In this document: positions 40,628 through 49,478 of the stretch, piece after piece | Numbering within the stretch: the first letter of the stretch is position 1 | Layout of the letters: each line of letters opens with the position of its first letter | NCBI RefSeq assembly: GCF_000423925.1 | Contig: NZ_AUIX01000040.1 | Span: 1-55,072, forward strand | Origin: Butyrivibrio sp. VCD2006 | Lineage (GTDB): Bacteria > Bacillota > Clostridia > Lachnospirales > Lachnospiraceae | Reading direction: 5' to 3' | Length of the DNA: 55,072 bases | The notes under the pieces: model-generated | Told to the model about the DNA's origin: nothing | Database searches by the model: none | What the model saw: the letters and a program-made list of their open reading frames with translations, nothing else | Position numbers and translations under genes: made by a program

Positions 40628-41005
40628 ATGTTTTTTATCATGGGAATAACAGATGGCAGGAAGGACTTTGATTTCAATCAGCTGATTACCTGCGCAATCT
40701 GTGGGAAATATGGGTGCTTCAACGTGTTCATGACATATACGGTGTTGTCTCTTTTCTTTATACCGACTTTCAAGTGGAATAGGCATTACTACGTGCAGAC
40801 CAGTTGCTGCGGAACTGTTTACGAACTTGATCCTGAGATTGGTAAGATGATCGCAAGAGGCGAAGAAGTTGAGATTCTGCCAAGTCATCTGACTCAGCTA
40901 AGCGGCGGAAGAGGATTCACGACCGGTTATAAGAGATGCAGACAGTGTGGATACGAGACAACAGAAGACTTTGATTTTTGTCCTAAGTGCGGAACGAGGT
41001 TTTGA
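40628..41005 (+). CDS. Zinc-ribbon membrane-associated protein
   Basis: A 125-residue protein with three Cys pairs: C-A-I-C-G (about 22-26), C-C-G (about 60-62) and a C-terminal zinc ribbon C-R-Q-C-G ... C-P-K-C-G (about 104-122). A hydrophobic stretch (V-L-S-L-F-F-I-P-T-F) lies at about 40-50. This layout fits the zinc-ribbon domain proteins of gut Firmicutes. GAGCGAGGAAG stands upstream of ATG. Function unknown. Confidence 0.75.
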   Translation: MFFIMGITDGRKDFDFNQLITCAICGKYGCFNVFMTYTVLSLFFIPTFKWNRHYYVQTSCCGTVYELDPEIGKMIARGEEVEILPSHLTQLSGGRGFTTGYKRCRQCGYETTEDFDFCPKCGTRF

Positions 41006-41093
41006 TGATAAAGAGATTTAAAGAGGTCAATGGTCTTTATATAGAAAAAATCTACGGCCAGGACAGGTTGAAGGGTTGTGCGAATTTGAGGTG

Positions 41094-41139
41094 AAGCCGT
41101 AATTCCGAAGAACATCCGGAATTACGGCTTTGGTTTTTA
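41094..41139. terminator. Bidirectional terminator before the chemoreceptor gene
   Basis: A perfect 14-bp stem AAGCCGTAATTCCG / CGGAATTACGGCTT with a 9-nt loop, then TGGTTTTTAT. It sits between genes that converge from left and right. Confidence 0.85.
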
Positions 41140-41159
41140 TACAAGAATAGAAATGAGAA

Positions 41160-43196
41160 TTACTGCTTATTCTTAATCTTGAACTTGCGTAGTTCGTTGT
41201 CGATTGAAGTAGCGGAGTCTGATACGGAGTTGGCAACGTTTTCTACGCCTTTTGATTCGTTGGCAATATCCTGAGCACTTCTTGCAAGGCTTGCAACGGT
41301 AGCGGTAACCTCCTGTGAGCTTGCGGATTGCTCCTCGGAGATGGCTGCAACACTTGATGCGATATCGTTTACATTGGCCATCATGCCAATCATATCTTTC
41401 ATGGTTGCTGCAGTGTTATTAAGATCTTCATAAATCTTATTGAAGCTTTCACCGGCCTTTGCAACGGCTTCGCTGTTGTTTGTAATGGCATCCATATTTG
41501 CCTGGGACTTCTCAGCGAGGGTCTTGATAAGAGAAGTGATCTCGGAAATGATGGAACTGATCTCCTTTGTTGCATCCTGTGAATTCTGGGCAAGTTTTCC
41601 GATTTCATCCGCAACGACTGCAAAGCCTTTTCCGGCTTCTCCGGCTCTTGCTGCCTCGATGCTTGCGTTGAGGGAGAGGAGATTGGTCTGCTGCGAAATT
41701 GAATCGATCATTCCGACGATTTCTGTGATCTTATCTGCAGATGCACCGACCGTTGTAACGACTTCGTTCATTTCACTCATGGAGGATGTGATTTCGCCCA
41801 TCTTTTCCTGAACATCGTTCATGTCGTTATGACCAACATCTGCCTGCTCTACAAGCTCAAGCATTACTTCGTTTGTCTTTGTTCCGCTGTCTGTAAGGTC
41901 TGCAACTGCCCCGGCCAGCTGAGTAGCGTTGTTGGCAAGCTCATTTACCGCATTTGCAATATCATCCATAGTGTTCTGAATCTGGCCCATGGACAGGGAC
42001 TGTTCTGAAGCACCTTCTGACATCTTTCCGGAAGCATCTCTGGATGAAGAGGAGTCGTGCTTTAATTGTTCTGCCTTGGCCTGAATGGTGTTAATTGTGT
42101 CATTCATGGTGTGGACATAGGTGTTCATTTCCTTACTGATAAGACCGATTTCATCACCCTGGTCTGCGGGCATCTCTGTTGTGAAATCACCTTCGGAAAT
42201 CTTTGTGATGCTGTCTGTGAGACTTCTTACAGGTTTTGTTATTACTTTATTAATCGTATAGACGATTACCATAGTAATGAGAGTAATTAGTACTATAAGG
42301 GCTATGATGGCATAGTTTGTAAATCTGTTGGAGGATGCCAGAACATCCTTAACACTTATAGATGAAACAAGTGTCCAGGGAGTTCCCTGAATCGGATATA
42401 CAGCTATGTAATAATTATCGCCGGATTCCGTGTTCTTTATTGTGGTAGGCTCTGTTGGATTACTGTTGGCATATGCTTGAAGCTTATTTAAATAATCATC
42501 ATTAAGATCGGATATTTTCATTCCGTTCATGGAAGGCTCAAAGAAGGAAATGAGATAGTCACCTGCAAAAATCATTGAACCACCTGAGCCCATGGGCTGC
42601 AAAGCATTTGCTGATTCTGTCAGATCGGTAAGGAAGACATCTACTGCACATACGCCCAATTCTCCTGTTGAGAAGTCGTTTTGGCGTACAAAGGTTACAC
42701 ACATATTTCCTGTTGTAGCATCAACATATGGATCTGTTGCTACAAAGGTTTCGTTTCCAAGACCCTGTTTGTACCAGTCGCGTTCTGTAGGCTTCCAGTC
42801 ATCGTCGACCGTAGCGTGATTTGCAAAAATATATGTGTCATCAGAAAAACCGATATAAATACCGGTGTTTTCAACTGCATCATAATTAGCGGAAGGCTCA
42901 ATATACTTGAGCATTTCATCATGATCCTTGAATTTCATCTGCTCAAGAGTATCGCAGTATTCACCGAATTTAGCAGTCAGCATCTTGAAATTGGTACCAA
43001 GCTCCAAAGCATTTGCCTTGGTTTCAGCCTGAAGATCCTGAAGAGCAACCTCAGTGATTGTGTTGCGTGCACTTAATGACAAGAATGCAATAATCGCAAC
43101 CGTACCGATTATGATAATTGGCATCAGGTACATTAACAGAGTTTTGCTGATACTTTTCTTGACAAGTTTTTTGATTTTTTCCTGTTTTTTACCCAT
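41160..43196 (-). CDS. Methyl-accepting chemotaxis protein with dCache sensor
   Basis: This 678-residue receptor has a first membrane helix (about 22-42), a double-Cache extracellular sensor (about 45-275, with [11 protein letters not shown] and P-Y-V-D-A-T-T-G typical of amino-acid-type dCache), a second helix (about 286-308), a HAMP domain and the cytoplasmic signalling hairpin with the conserved tip [17 protein letters not shown]. dCache receptors bind small ligands such as amino acids. ATG 43196 is preceded by GGAGG. No flagellar genes are in the window. Confidence 0.93.
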   Translation of the reverse strand: MGKKQEKIKKLVKKSISKTLLMYLMPIIIIGTVAIIAFLSLSARNTITEVALQDLQAETKANALELGTNFKMLTAKFGEYCDTLEQMKFKDHDEMLKYIEPSANYDAVENTGIYIGFSDDTYIFANHATVDDDWKPTERDWYKQGLGNETFVATDPYVDATTGNMCVTFVRQNDFSTGELGVCAVDVFLTDLTESANALQPMGSGGSMIFAGDYLISFFEPSMNGMKISDLNDDYLNKLQAYANSNPTEPTTIKNTESGDNYYIAVYPIQGTPWTLVSSISVKDVLASSNRFTNYAIIALIVLITLITMVIVYTINKVITKPVRSLTDSITKISEGDFTTEMPADQGDEIGLISKEMNTYVHTMNDTINTIQAKAEQLKHDSSSSRDASGKMSEGASEQSLSMGQIQNTMDDIANAVNELANNATQLAGAVADLTDSGTKTNEVMLELVEQADVGHNDMNDVQEKMGEITSSMSEMNEVVTTVGASADKITEIVGMIDSISQQTNLLSLNASIEAARAGEAGKGFAVVADEIGKLAQNSQDATKEISSIISEITSLIKTLAEKSQANMDAITNNSEAVAKAGESFNKIYEDLNNTAATMKDMIGMMANVNDIASSVAAISEEQSASSQEVTATVASLARSAQDIANESKGVENVANSVSDSATSIDNELRKFKIKNKQ

Positions 43197-43415
43197 TTTC
43201 AAACCTCCAACATAAGAAAAATGTTTTATATAAAGAGTAATCACGAAAAGACAGATATTTTAAATGTCTATCAATATTCTAGACGAAATAACATCCAATT
43301 AAATGGATTTTATAAAATTGTTATTTAATTTAGACTTTTTTAAGCTTGGGCTTTTGAAAAAATCGCTGAAACTTATGCGATTTACTGTTAAATGGCCATT
43401 TTTCTGTTATATTAG

Positions 43416-43766
43416 AAATATGTTTTTGTTGGAGAGACTGCCGAGGAAGCAGTAATACGTGAGGTGTATGAAGAGACTGGCATAAGAATGGAAGTAGACA
43501 GGCTGGGGTTCGTTCATGAGAATTATTTTTATGGGGATGCGGAGTTTAACCTTGGGAAATTGATATATGAAATATCATTCTTTTTCTACATGAAGGTCCC
43601 GGAGGATTTTGAACCAAAGTGCAGCAGCTTTACTGAGGATGATCACCAGGAATTTCTTGAGTGGATTGCTCCGGATGATCCGATTAAGTTCTACCCGGAG
43701 TTCTTCAGGACAGAATTATTACATCCGGTAAATGAGGTTAAGCATTTCTTGACGGATGAAAGGTGA
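43416..43766 (+). pseudogene. Nudix hydrolase lacking its N-terminus
   Basis: The open frame contains G-E-T-A-E-E-A-V-I-R-E-V-Y-E-E-T-G-I, i.e. the second part of a Nudix box, followed by a full C-terminal half. The first ~40 residues, including the G-G of the box, are missing, and there is no start codon before the box; a GTG at 43464 would give an enzyme without catalytic residues. Probably a decayed gene, 6 bp ahead of the SGNH hydrolase. Confidence 0.7.
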
Positions 43767-43771
43767 ATACA

Positions 43772-44464
43772 ATGAAAATTCTTTTTATTGGCAATAGCCA
43801 TACTTATATGAATGATATGCCTGAGCTTACCAGGGAAATGATAGAGAATGCAACGGGTGAGAGCTGCGAAGTGTTCATGCTGGCATATTCTGGAAGATCG
43901 CTTAAATGGCACATGGGAGAGGAATACTTCTCAGAGCGATTTAATATCCTCCATGGTAGATATGATTACTGCATTATCCAGGAACAGGCGCATCCCATGA
44001 CGGAAGAAGCTGACACAATTACGTATGCAGGAAGAATAATTGAACTTTGCCAAAAAGCTAATACTAAGCCGGTTATTTTTGAGACTTGGGCTGAAAAGGG
44101 GAGTCCTGAGAATCAGAAAGAGATGAACCGTCGCTATCAGGAACTCTCAAAAAATCATGGAGTACTGCTTGCGCCTATTAGAGAAGTATGGAGCGAGGCC
44201 TTTGAGAAATTACAGAACAGAGCAGATGCAGATCTGTATTATAAAGATGGTGCGCATGCTTCAGCCATTGGAGATTATCTTATCTCAATGATCCTGACTA
44301 AAGTTATCACAGGAAAACTTCCGGGTGATGACCTTTTAAAGGCATACGATTTCACATTGCCTGACAGTGACTGGATTCCGGTAAATGAAAATGTTGATGA
44401 TGAGATTGTAGAGATTCCTTTGGAAGTAGCACGTGTGATAAGAGAGTGCGTTGAGAATAACTGA
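43772..44464 (+). CDS. SGNH-family hydrolase
   Basis: The 230-residue cytoplasmic protein starts with I-L-F-I-G-N-S-H-T-Y (block I, catalytic Ser within G-N-S), has Y-S-G-R-S near 36-40 (block II Gly), I-I-Q-E-Q-A near 66-71 and D-G-A-H-A-S near 163-168 (Asp-His pair of block V). Such enzymes are esterases or lipases with broad substrates; no signal peptide is present. AAAGGTG lies 7 bases before ATG 43772; the in-frame GTG at 43763 is a weaker start. Confidence 0.82.
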   Translation: MKILFIGNSHTYMNDMPELTREMIENATGESCEVFMLAYSGRSLKWHMGEEYFSERFNILHGRYDYCIIQEQAHPMTEEADTITYAGRIIELCQKANTKPVIFETWAEKGSPENQKEMNRRYQELSKNHGVLLAPIREVWSEAFEKLQNRADADLYYKDGAHASAIGDYLISMILTKVITGKLPGDDLLKAYDFTLPDSDWIPVNENVDDEIVEIPLEVARVIRECVENN

Positions 44465-44534
44465 TGAATATAAAATCGTCAACAGGCTGTTGACGTTTGA
44501 ACCCATCGGTTTAAAAAATCAGAAAAAAATAGTA

Positions 44535-44573
44535 TTGACAGCGATTTGTCAGTTAACTATACTTACAACTAAT
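44535..44573 (+). promoter_or_regulatory. Consensus promoter with MarR-like half-site
   Basis: TTGACA (44535-44540), 17-bp spacer and TATACT (44558-44563) form a near-perfect sigma-70 promoter. TACAACTAAT (44564-44573) follows and equals the right half of the palindrome in front of the marR-like gene at 44979-45001, suggesting shared repression. Confidence 0.65.
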
Positions 44574-44595
44574 AATTTTCAGAAAGGTAGATGCT

Positions 44596-44709
44596 ATGGA
44601 AAGACTTATTCTCGTTACAACATACATGGTCACCAATAAGCCCGTGAATGATAATCAGGGGTTTGATTTTGATATGTATGATGAGGATAAGATTAAGTGT
44701 AGGGCATAG
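44596..44709 (+). CDS. Short peptide or gene remnant under a strong promoter
   Basis: A 37-codon frame M-E-R-L-I-L-V-T-T-Y-M-V with AAAGGTAG upstream and a terminator at 44738 downstream. The beginning looks like a truncated alpha/beta protein. It has a strong promoter and a possible MarR-type operator, so it is transcribed; whether the peptide works is unknown. Confidence 0.45.
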   Translation: MERLILVTTYMVTNKPVNDNQGFDFDMYDEDKIKCRA

Positions 44710-44737
44710 TTAGTGTTTTATAACTGATATAGTTTAC

Positions 44738-44778
44738 AAGGCCTCATCAAGCGAGAGTTTGAAGAGGCCTTTTTTTTC
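44738..44778 (+). terminator. Rho-independent terminator
   Basis: Stem AAGGCCTC / GAGGCCTT followed by eight T; ends the short transcript from 44570. Confidence 0.85.
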
Positions 44779-44978
44779 GGAGGTGGCTTTGGGAATAAAT
44801 GAACAGAAATACATTTTAATATCAGATTCTGGATAAGATAAATAATTAAGCTCCCAATCGGGATTTGCGAGGAAAAGCAAAGAGTATGGAATTAAAGCCG
44901 GTGGAAGCAAAATCGAGTTAAACGATTCCATTGCCATGTAGTTGTTTATAACGGCTATGTGGCTTTTTCATATTATAA

Positions 44979-45012
44979 ATTAGTTGACAAATACAACTAA
45001 TGATTTTATCAT
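44979..45012 (+). promoter_or_regulatory. MarR-type operator overlapping the marR-like promoter
   Basis: A perfect palindrome with arms ATTAGTTG (44979-44986) and CAACTAAT (44994-45001) and a 7-bp spacer. It covers the -35 TTGACA (44984-44989); TATCAT (45007-45012) is the -10 at 17 bp. A dimeric repressor here would block its own promoter, typical MarR autoregulation. Confidence 0.75.
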
Positions 45013-45035
45013 TTAAATTCATAGGAGGGCATTCG

Positions 45036-45479
45036 ATGGATAAGGTAAAACTATTTCGAGAAAGTACTAGAGAATTAGAACGTAATCTTGAGAAGCTAAA
45101 CAGTTCTGATTGCTGTCAATGTAACGTTAATACATCTCAATGCTTTCTGGTTGTTGAGATAGGCAGAAAACCTGGAATATGTGTAAAGGAACTTGCTGAA
45201 CTTCTTAAGATGGATAAAAGTGCTGTAAGCAGATCTGTAGAAGAACTTGTCCAAAAAGGATATGTTTTGCGAGAACCTTCAAAAAGGGACCGTAGGTGTG
45301 TAGTGCTTAATCTGACTGATGAAGGAATGGCAAGATTCAATACAATAGAAAAAGATATGAATTTGAAGTTTGAGAGAGTTTTTTCAATGATTCCAAAGGA
45401 AAAACAGAGTCAGGTTTTAGAGGCATTAAATATCTATAATGATGCGATAAAAAAATCGGAGGTGGAATGCTGTGATTAG
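45036..45479 (+). CDS. MarR-family regulator with N-terminal cysteine cluster
   Basis: The 147-residue product is a winged-helix MarR protein (recognition region M-D-K-S-A-V-S-R-S-V-E-E-L; wing R-E-P-S-K-R-D-R-R-C). Unusually, residues 26-39 read C-C-Q-C-N-V-N-T-S-Q-C, four cysteines in the dimerisation helix region, and the C-terminus ends E-C-C-D. This suggests sensing of a metal, metalloid or thiol-reactive compound. It overlaps the GNAT gene by 8 bp and is followed by a DUF5714 gene, a three-gene operon under the palindromic operator at 44979. Start supported by AGGAGG. Confidence 0.85.
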   Translation: MDKVKLFRESTRELERNLEKLNSSDCCQCNVNTSQCFLVVEIGRKPGICVKELAELLKMDKSAVSRSVEELVQKGYVLREPSKRDRRCVVLNLTDEGMARFNTIEKDMNLKFERVFSMIPKEKQSQVLEALNIYNDAIKKSEVECCD

Positions 45480-45948
45480 AGAAATGAGAGATGAAGACTG
45501 GGGGACAGTAGCAGAGATTTACAAGCAGGGATTAGAAGAGGGAACATCAACTTTTAATACAGAGTGTCCTAGTTTTACTGAGTGGAATGAAGGACATGTA
45601 AAGAATTGCAGGTTTGTTTTTGAGGAAGAAGGGAAGGTTGTAGGCTGGATAGCGCTAAGTCCTTCTTCAAGTAGGTGCGCATATAAAGGCTGCGTTGAAA
45701 TGAGTGTATATGTTGATAGAATCTATAGAGGTCATGGGATAGGAACAGCTTTGGTAAATATGATTATCCGAGAAGCTGAGAAAGATGGATATTGGAGCAT
45801 ATATTCTGCAATATTTTCAATTAATAAAGCAAGTATAGCCTTACACAAAAAATGTGGTTTCAGGGAAATTGGCTATAGGGAAAGAATAGCTAAAGATCGA
45901 TTTGGAAAATGGCAGAACACAACTCTTATGGAGTACAGAGCTTCATAA
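45472..45948 (+). CDS. GNAT acetyltransferase, PAT/ArsN-like
   Basis: A 158-residue GNAT enzyme of the phosphinothricin/methionine-sulfone acetyltransferase type: I-R-E-M-R-D-E-D-W start, S-T-F-N-T-E, V-Y-V-D-R-I-Y-R-G-H-G-I-G-T-A-L (acetyl-CoA loop, about 82-97) and L-H-K-K-C-G-F-R-E-I-G. Relatives acetylate amino-acid analogues, including arsenic-containing ones (ArsN). Starts with GTG after GGAGGTG. Together with the Cys-rich MarR it suggests detoxification, but the substrate is a guess. Confidence 0.82.
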   Translation: MIREMRDEDWGTVAEIYKQGLEEGTSTFNTECPSFTEWNEGHVKNCRFVFEEEGKVVGWIALSPSSSRCAYKGCVEMSVYVDRIYRGHGIGTALVNMIIREAEKDGYWSIYSAIFSINKASIALHKKCGFREIGYRERIAKDRFGKWQNTTLMEYRAS

Positions 45949-45971
45949 TTAGTTTATAGGAGAAGCTACTT

Positions 45972-46526
45972 ATGACGATTGAAGAAAAAGCAAACAGGAT
46001 TATTGAAGATATACGTAATGAAAAAGGCGTAAATCCTATCAAGATGTTTAAGTCAATGGCAAAAAAAGAGTATATAAGCATACATGGGCCAGAGCATCAT
46101 ATATTAGATGGGGCATGTCTTTTAATGACTTATCATAATGCAGGTGGCAAAATAGATATAGACTATGCCTTGGAGAAGCTTTTGAAAGAAGGACTTCGGA
46201 TGCCGGGAGCAATGTGCGGACTGTGGGGAATATGCGGAGCGATAACATCTATAGGAGCAGCTCTTTCTATTATTGATGGTACAGGACCACTTTCTGAGGA
46301 TGGCACATGGGGAGATCACATGGCATTTACATCAAGCGCCATAGGAGAGCTTGGCAAGATAAATGGCCCAAGATGTTGTAAAAGAGATGCTATGATTGCG
46401 TTCAAGCATGGAATAGAGTACGTAAGACAGCACTACGGTGTGCAGATTGAATATGAGAAGCAACACTGTGAGTTCTCATCGCAGAACCAGCAGTGCATCA
46501 AAGAAAGATGCCCTTTCTTTGGATAA
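45972..46526 (+). CDS. DUF5714 protein
   Basis: The 184-residue product matches DUF5714: H-G-P-E-H-H-I-L-D-G-A near 37-47, G-A-M-C-G-L-W-G-I-C-G-A near 78-89, N-G-P-R-C-C-K-R near 129-136 and a Cys-rich end (H-C-E-F, Q-C-I-K-E-R-C-P-F). The conserved His/Cys residues suggest metal or cofactor binding. The family is often found beside MarR/GNAT genes in gut Firmicutes; biochemical function unknown to me. Last gene of the operon started by the MarR gene. Confidence 0.8.
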   Translation: MTIEEKANRIIEDIRNEKGVNPIKMFKSMAKKEYISIHGPEHHILDGACLLMTYHNAGGKIDIDYALEKLLKEGLRMPGAMCGLWGICGAITSIGAALSIIDGTGPLSEDGTWGDHMAFTSSAIGELGKINGPRCCKRDAMIAFKHGIEYVRQHYGVQIEYEKQHCEFSSQNQQCIKERCPFFG

Positions 46527-46613
46527 TGGAAAGCTTTTTGTTCCGGACGATTTAGAAATTATGGAACTTTGAATTTCAGGTTAATAGATTAAAGGGTTAA
46601 GGATTATTAGCTG

Positions 46614-46682
46614 ATGATACGAGAAGCAAGAAAAGAAGATTTGGAAGCACTTTTGGAACTGTATCTTTACTTACATGAATAG
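46614..46682 (+). pseudogene. GNAT acetyltransferase N-terminal scrap
   Basis: Only M-I-R-E-A-R-K-E-D-L-E-A-L-L-E-L-Y-L-Y-L is left of a GNAT start before a stop codon and an unrelated continuation. Twenty-two residues, certainly non-functional. Confidence 0.6.
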
Positions 46683-46717
46683 GGATGGATAAGTAGCCAT
46701 AGGTAAAGGAGTATGAA

Positions 46718-47311
46718 ATGAAGGTATTCATTGTATATTGTCATCCAAGTAAAAATAGTTTCACATATGAAGTGAAAGAAGCTTTTATCAAAGGACTGGA
46801 GAGTGCAGGACATTCATATGAGATTTCTGATCTGTATGCAGATGGATTCAATCCCGTGATGCCGGAAAAAGAGTATATAAGAGAAGGATTTTATAATTTG
46901 GATAGTCCTGTATCGGAGGACGTTCTTTTTGAGCAGAAAAAGATAAATGAAGCAGATGCGATAGCTTTTATTTACCCTGATTTTTGGACTTCGTCTCCTG
47001 CTATGTTAGAGGGATGGTTTCAACGGGTATGGACTTACGGATTTGCATATGGGGATAAAACATCTATGAAATGTCTTGAGAAAGCTTTATTTTTGATTAC
47101 CATGGGTGGGTCATTAAAAGATAAGGTAAGAAGAGATCAGCTGGAAGCAATGAAGACAGTTATGGTTGGTGACCGGATCAGAAATAGAGCTAAAACCTGC
47201 GAAGTATATGCTTTTGATGAGATGACCAGAGGCTATGGTAATGATGCTAACCGGGATAAAAACGCTGGTAAGTATCTAAGAAAAGTATTTGAAATTGCAA
47301 AAAACTTATAA
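46718..47311 (+). CDS. NAD(P)H-dependent oxidoreductase, flavodoxin fold
   Basis: A 197-residue protein of the MdaB/KefF/YwrO family: V-F-I-V-Y-C-H-P-S-K-N-S-F (phosphate-binding loop, about 3-15), Y-P-D-F-W-T-S-S-P-A-M-L-E-G-W (about 87-101), T-M-G-G-S. These flavoproteins reduce quinones and similar electrophiles with NAD(P)H. AAAGGAG is at correct distance. A TetR-type remnant follows it. Confidence 0.88.
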   Translation: MKVFIVYCHPSKNSFTYEVKEAFIKGLESAGHSYEISDLYADGFNPVMPEKEYIREGFYNLDSPVSEDVLFEQKKINEADAIAFIYPDFWTSSPAMLEGWFQRVWTYGFAYGDKTSMKCLEKALFLITMGGSLKDKVRRDQLEAMKTVMVGDRIRNRAKTCEVYAFDEMTRGYGNDANRDKNAGKYLRKVFEIAKNL

Positions 47312-47382
47312 AAAGGAAAAATTCTGTTGAAGATAATTCTTTTGCAGATCCTGATTAAAATTGACTAAAGGAGAGAATAGCT

Positions 47383-47487
47383 GTGAAACGAAAAACAACA
47401 GACGAGACCCTTGCGGAGTCTTTCTTGGAAAGAGTGTCAGTAAATGTGCTATTTTTAAGTAAGGAGGAATCGCGATCATCACATTGA
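47383..47487 (+). pseudogene. TetR regulator N-terminal remnant
   Basis: GTG 47383 (AAAGGAG upstream) starts K-R-K-T-T-D-E-T-L-A-E-S-F-L-E, as in TetR-family repressors, but the helix-turn-helix is missing; the frame ends after 34 residues. A second AAGGAGGAATCG within it may now serve the next gene. Confidence 0.5.
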
Positions 47488-47507
47488 TTGCATGTTTTTT
47501 ATAGAAT

Positions 47508-48470
47508 ATGTATAGAGTCAAGAGAATAATACCATACGCTTGTACAGTTCTGTTAGTAGCGCTGATGACACTATTTGCAGAAACTTTAAATGAGAAGGAG
47601 ATTATATTTCCTGAGATAACAGCATTAGCAGTTGGATATATGGTGGCAAAAAATAGAAGCTGGAAGGTTAATGGAAAGCGTATGCTTTCACTGATAACAG
47701 GCTGTGCGATAATAGGAGTGTGCATTGTAAGATTTGTTCCGTTTGATACGTATATCGAAGTGATTTTGGCATTCACAATCGCTCAGGTAATCTTTATGTT
47801 TTCAGGAACCACGTTTGCACCATTTGTCTCAGCAATAGTGCTCCCGGTGATGATGCATACTACAAGTATAGTGTATCCTATAGCTGCATTTGTACTGACA
47901 TTACTTGTAATATTGTTTCATAAACTTTTTCTATTTCAGGGAATCCGAGCAGATGAGGAATATGTTCCTGTGATGCTGAATTCCAGGGACGATATGGTAG
48001 ATACTTCCATTAGAATCCTTTGTGTGACAGTAATAGCCGGTGTTGCATTCAGAACGGGTTATAGATTTGTTGTGGCACCTCCGTTACTTGTGGCATTTAC
48101 TGAGTTTTCCAGGCCAAGGAACAAAACAAGAAATATGCCAGTCAAAACGGTGGCAGTGATAACTGTGTGTGCCATAATTGGTGTGATTTCAAGATATTTC
48201 TTTGCTATTTGGATAGGGCTTCCTATTACGATTTCAGCAATTGTTGCTACAAGTGGTATGCTTATCGTTATTCATTTTACTAAGATGTATATGCCACCGG
48301 TTGGCGCTATTACCATGCTGAGCATGATAATATCTGAAAGCGTACTAATCACATATCCGATTCAGATTTTTGTAGGAAGTAGCTTGATTCTTTTTCTGTC
48401 CCGGATGATTTTCATGAGACGGCAGGATAACAAGCTTTATGAAAAAGAACATGAACTTCATGCAGAATGA
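47508..48470 (+). CDS. Integral membrane protein, HPP-like repeat layout
   Basis: The 320-residue protein has about ten hydrophobic helices in two halves. Motifs F-A-P-F-V-S-A-I-V-L-P-V-M near 101-113 and M-P-P-V-G-A-I-T-M-L near 263-272 recall the P-x-G-A repeat of the HPP membrane family, but the match is loose. It ends in a charged tail. The ATG at 47508 lacks a near ribosome binding site (AAGGAGG is 40 bp away), so the start is uncertain. The gene overlaps the convergent LysR gene by 13 bp. Confidence 0.65.
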   Translation: MYRVKRIIPYACTVLLVALMTLFAETLNEKEIIFPEITALAVGYMVAKNRSWKVNGKRMLSLITGCAIIGVCIVRFVPFDTYIEVILAFTIAQVIFMFSGTTFAPFVSAIVLPVMMHTTSIVYPIAAFVLTLLVILFHKLFLFQGIRADEEYVPVMLNSRDDMVDTSIRILCVTVIAGVAFRTGYRFVVAPPLLVAFTEFSRPRNKTRNMPVKTVAVITVCAIIGVISRYFFAIWIGLPITISAIVATSGMLIVIHFTKMYMPPVGAITMLSMIISESVLITYPIQIFVGSSLILFLSRMIFMRRQDNKLYEKEHELHAE

Positions 48471-49351
48471 GTTATAGGTTGTATTTCCTCACATATTGCA
48501 CGGATCTCTTCACTGAAAACAGTATCTTTGGGCCAGATGAAGGTAAAATCATGTTTTACCCTAAAGTCGTCAAGGGGGATTGTTTTCAGATATCCGGACT
48601 GCAGTCCTGATGCAACCGCTGCTTTATATAAAAAGGTGATGCCACAATCTTTTTCAATAAGGCTTATTATGGCATGCATGTTCTCCACCTGGGTAAAATT
48701 CCTAAAATCACTTGTGGAGTAATTGTTCAGGGCAAGAGCTCTTTCCAATATATTGCGCGTTCCTGAACCGGGTTCTCTTATAAGAATTCGCTCGGGAAAG
48801 AGATCTTTTATCACGCGTGGCTTCTGATTGAAAGAGTGCTTTGCCGAACAGACAGGAACGAACTCTTCTTTGCTAAAAAGCAGCGTTTCATAATCATTTT
48901 CAGGGAAATATCCTTCTACAAGTGCAAAATCTATAACACCGTCGGAGAGTTTTTTAAGAAGCTCCGATGTGTTGCCAAATGTAATCTTAAGATTAGTATC
49001 CGGGTGATTTTTTATGTAATCACTGATCGGATCAGCAATTATGTATTCTCCTATGGTCATGGTGACACCAAAAGAGATGTCTTTTAAGCCATGGTTATTC
49101 TTTGAAAGTATTTCTTTGAGACTTTCATCATCATTTTTTATCTGATTCATTTTTTTATACAGGAGTTTTCCGTTATCAGTTAGAAAAAGTTTTTTTCCAT
49201 CCTGAGTAAACAGCTTTGTCCCGTATTCATTTTCAAGATGATGTATGTGCTGAGAAACAGCGGGCTGAGTAATATTCAGCTCCTTAGACGCCTTGGTGAA
49301 ATTGAGGTGCCTGCAAACACATAGAAAGGTATCTATCCTGAAATCCAGCAT
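48458..49351 (-). CDS. LysR-type regulator, probably of the adjacent yeiH-like gene
   Basis: The 297-residue product has an N-terminal winged helix (F-T-K-A-S-K-E-L-N-I-T-Q-P-A-V-S-Q-H-I, about 18-36) and a substrate-binding effector domain (about 90-295) with G-S-G-T-R-N near 198-203, typical of the CysB/CysL/YeiE group sensing sulfur compounds. It is divergent from the YeiH-family gene at 49479 (127-bp gap), as yeiE is from yeiH in Enterobacteria. I infer sulfite/sulfur-linked control. Confidence 0.88.
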   Translation of the reverse strand: MLDFRIDTFLCVCRHLNFTKASKELNITQPAVSQHIHHLENEYGTKLFTQDGKKLFLTDNGKLLYKKMNQIKNDDESLKEILSKNNHGLKDISFGVTMTIGEYIIADPISDYIKNHPDTNLKITFGNTSELLKKLSDGVIDFALVEGYFPENDYETLLFSKEEFVPVCSAKHSFNQKPRVIKDLFPERILIREPGSGTRNILERALALNNYSTSDFRNFTQVENMHAIISLIEKDCGITFLYKAAVASGLQSGYLKTIPLDDFRVKHDFTFIWPKDTVFSEEIRAICEEIQPITHSA

Positions 49352-49478
49352 AATCAGTCCTCCCTAACGATAAGAAATGTTTATGGATATATAATAATAT
49401 ATAATTTTATCTTTTTCAAAAGACAGAATAGAATAAGACCTGCGAAAGAACAGATTAAAAAGAGAGAGAGGTCTTGAG

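Noticed and set aside
44734..44937. 67-codon minus-strand frame between the terminator and the marR promoter
   Set aside because: No RBS and its end runs through the terminator; could be a relic but not supportable as a gene.
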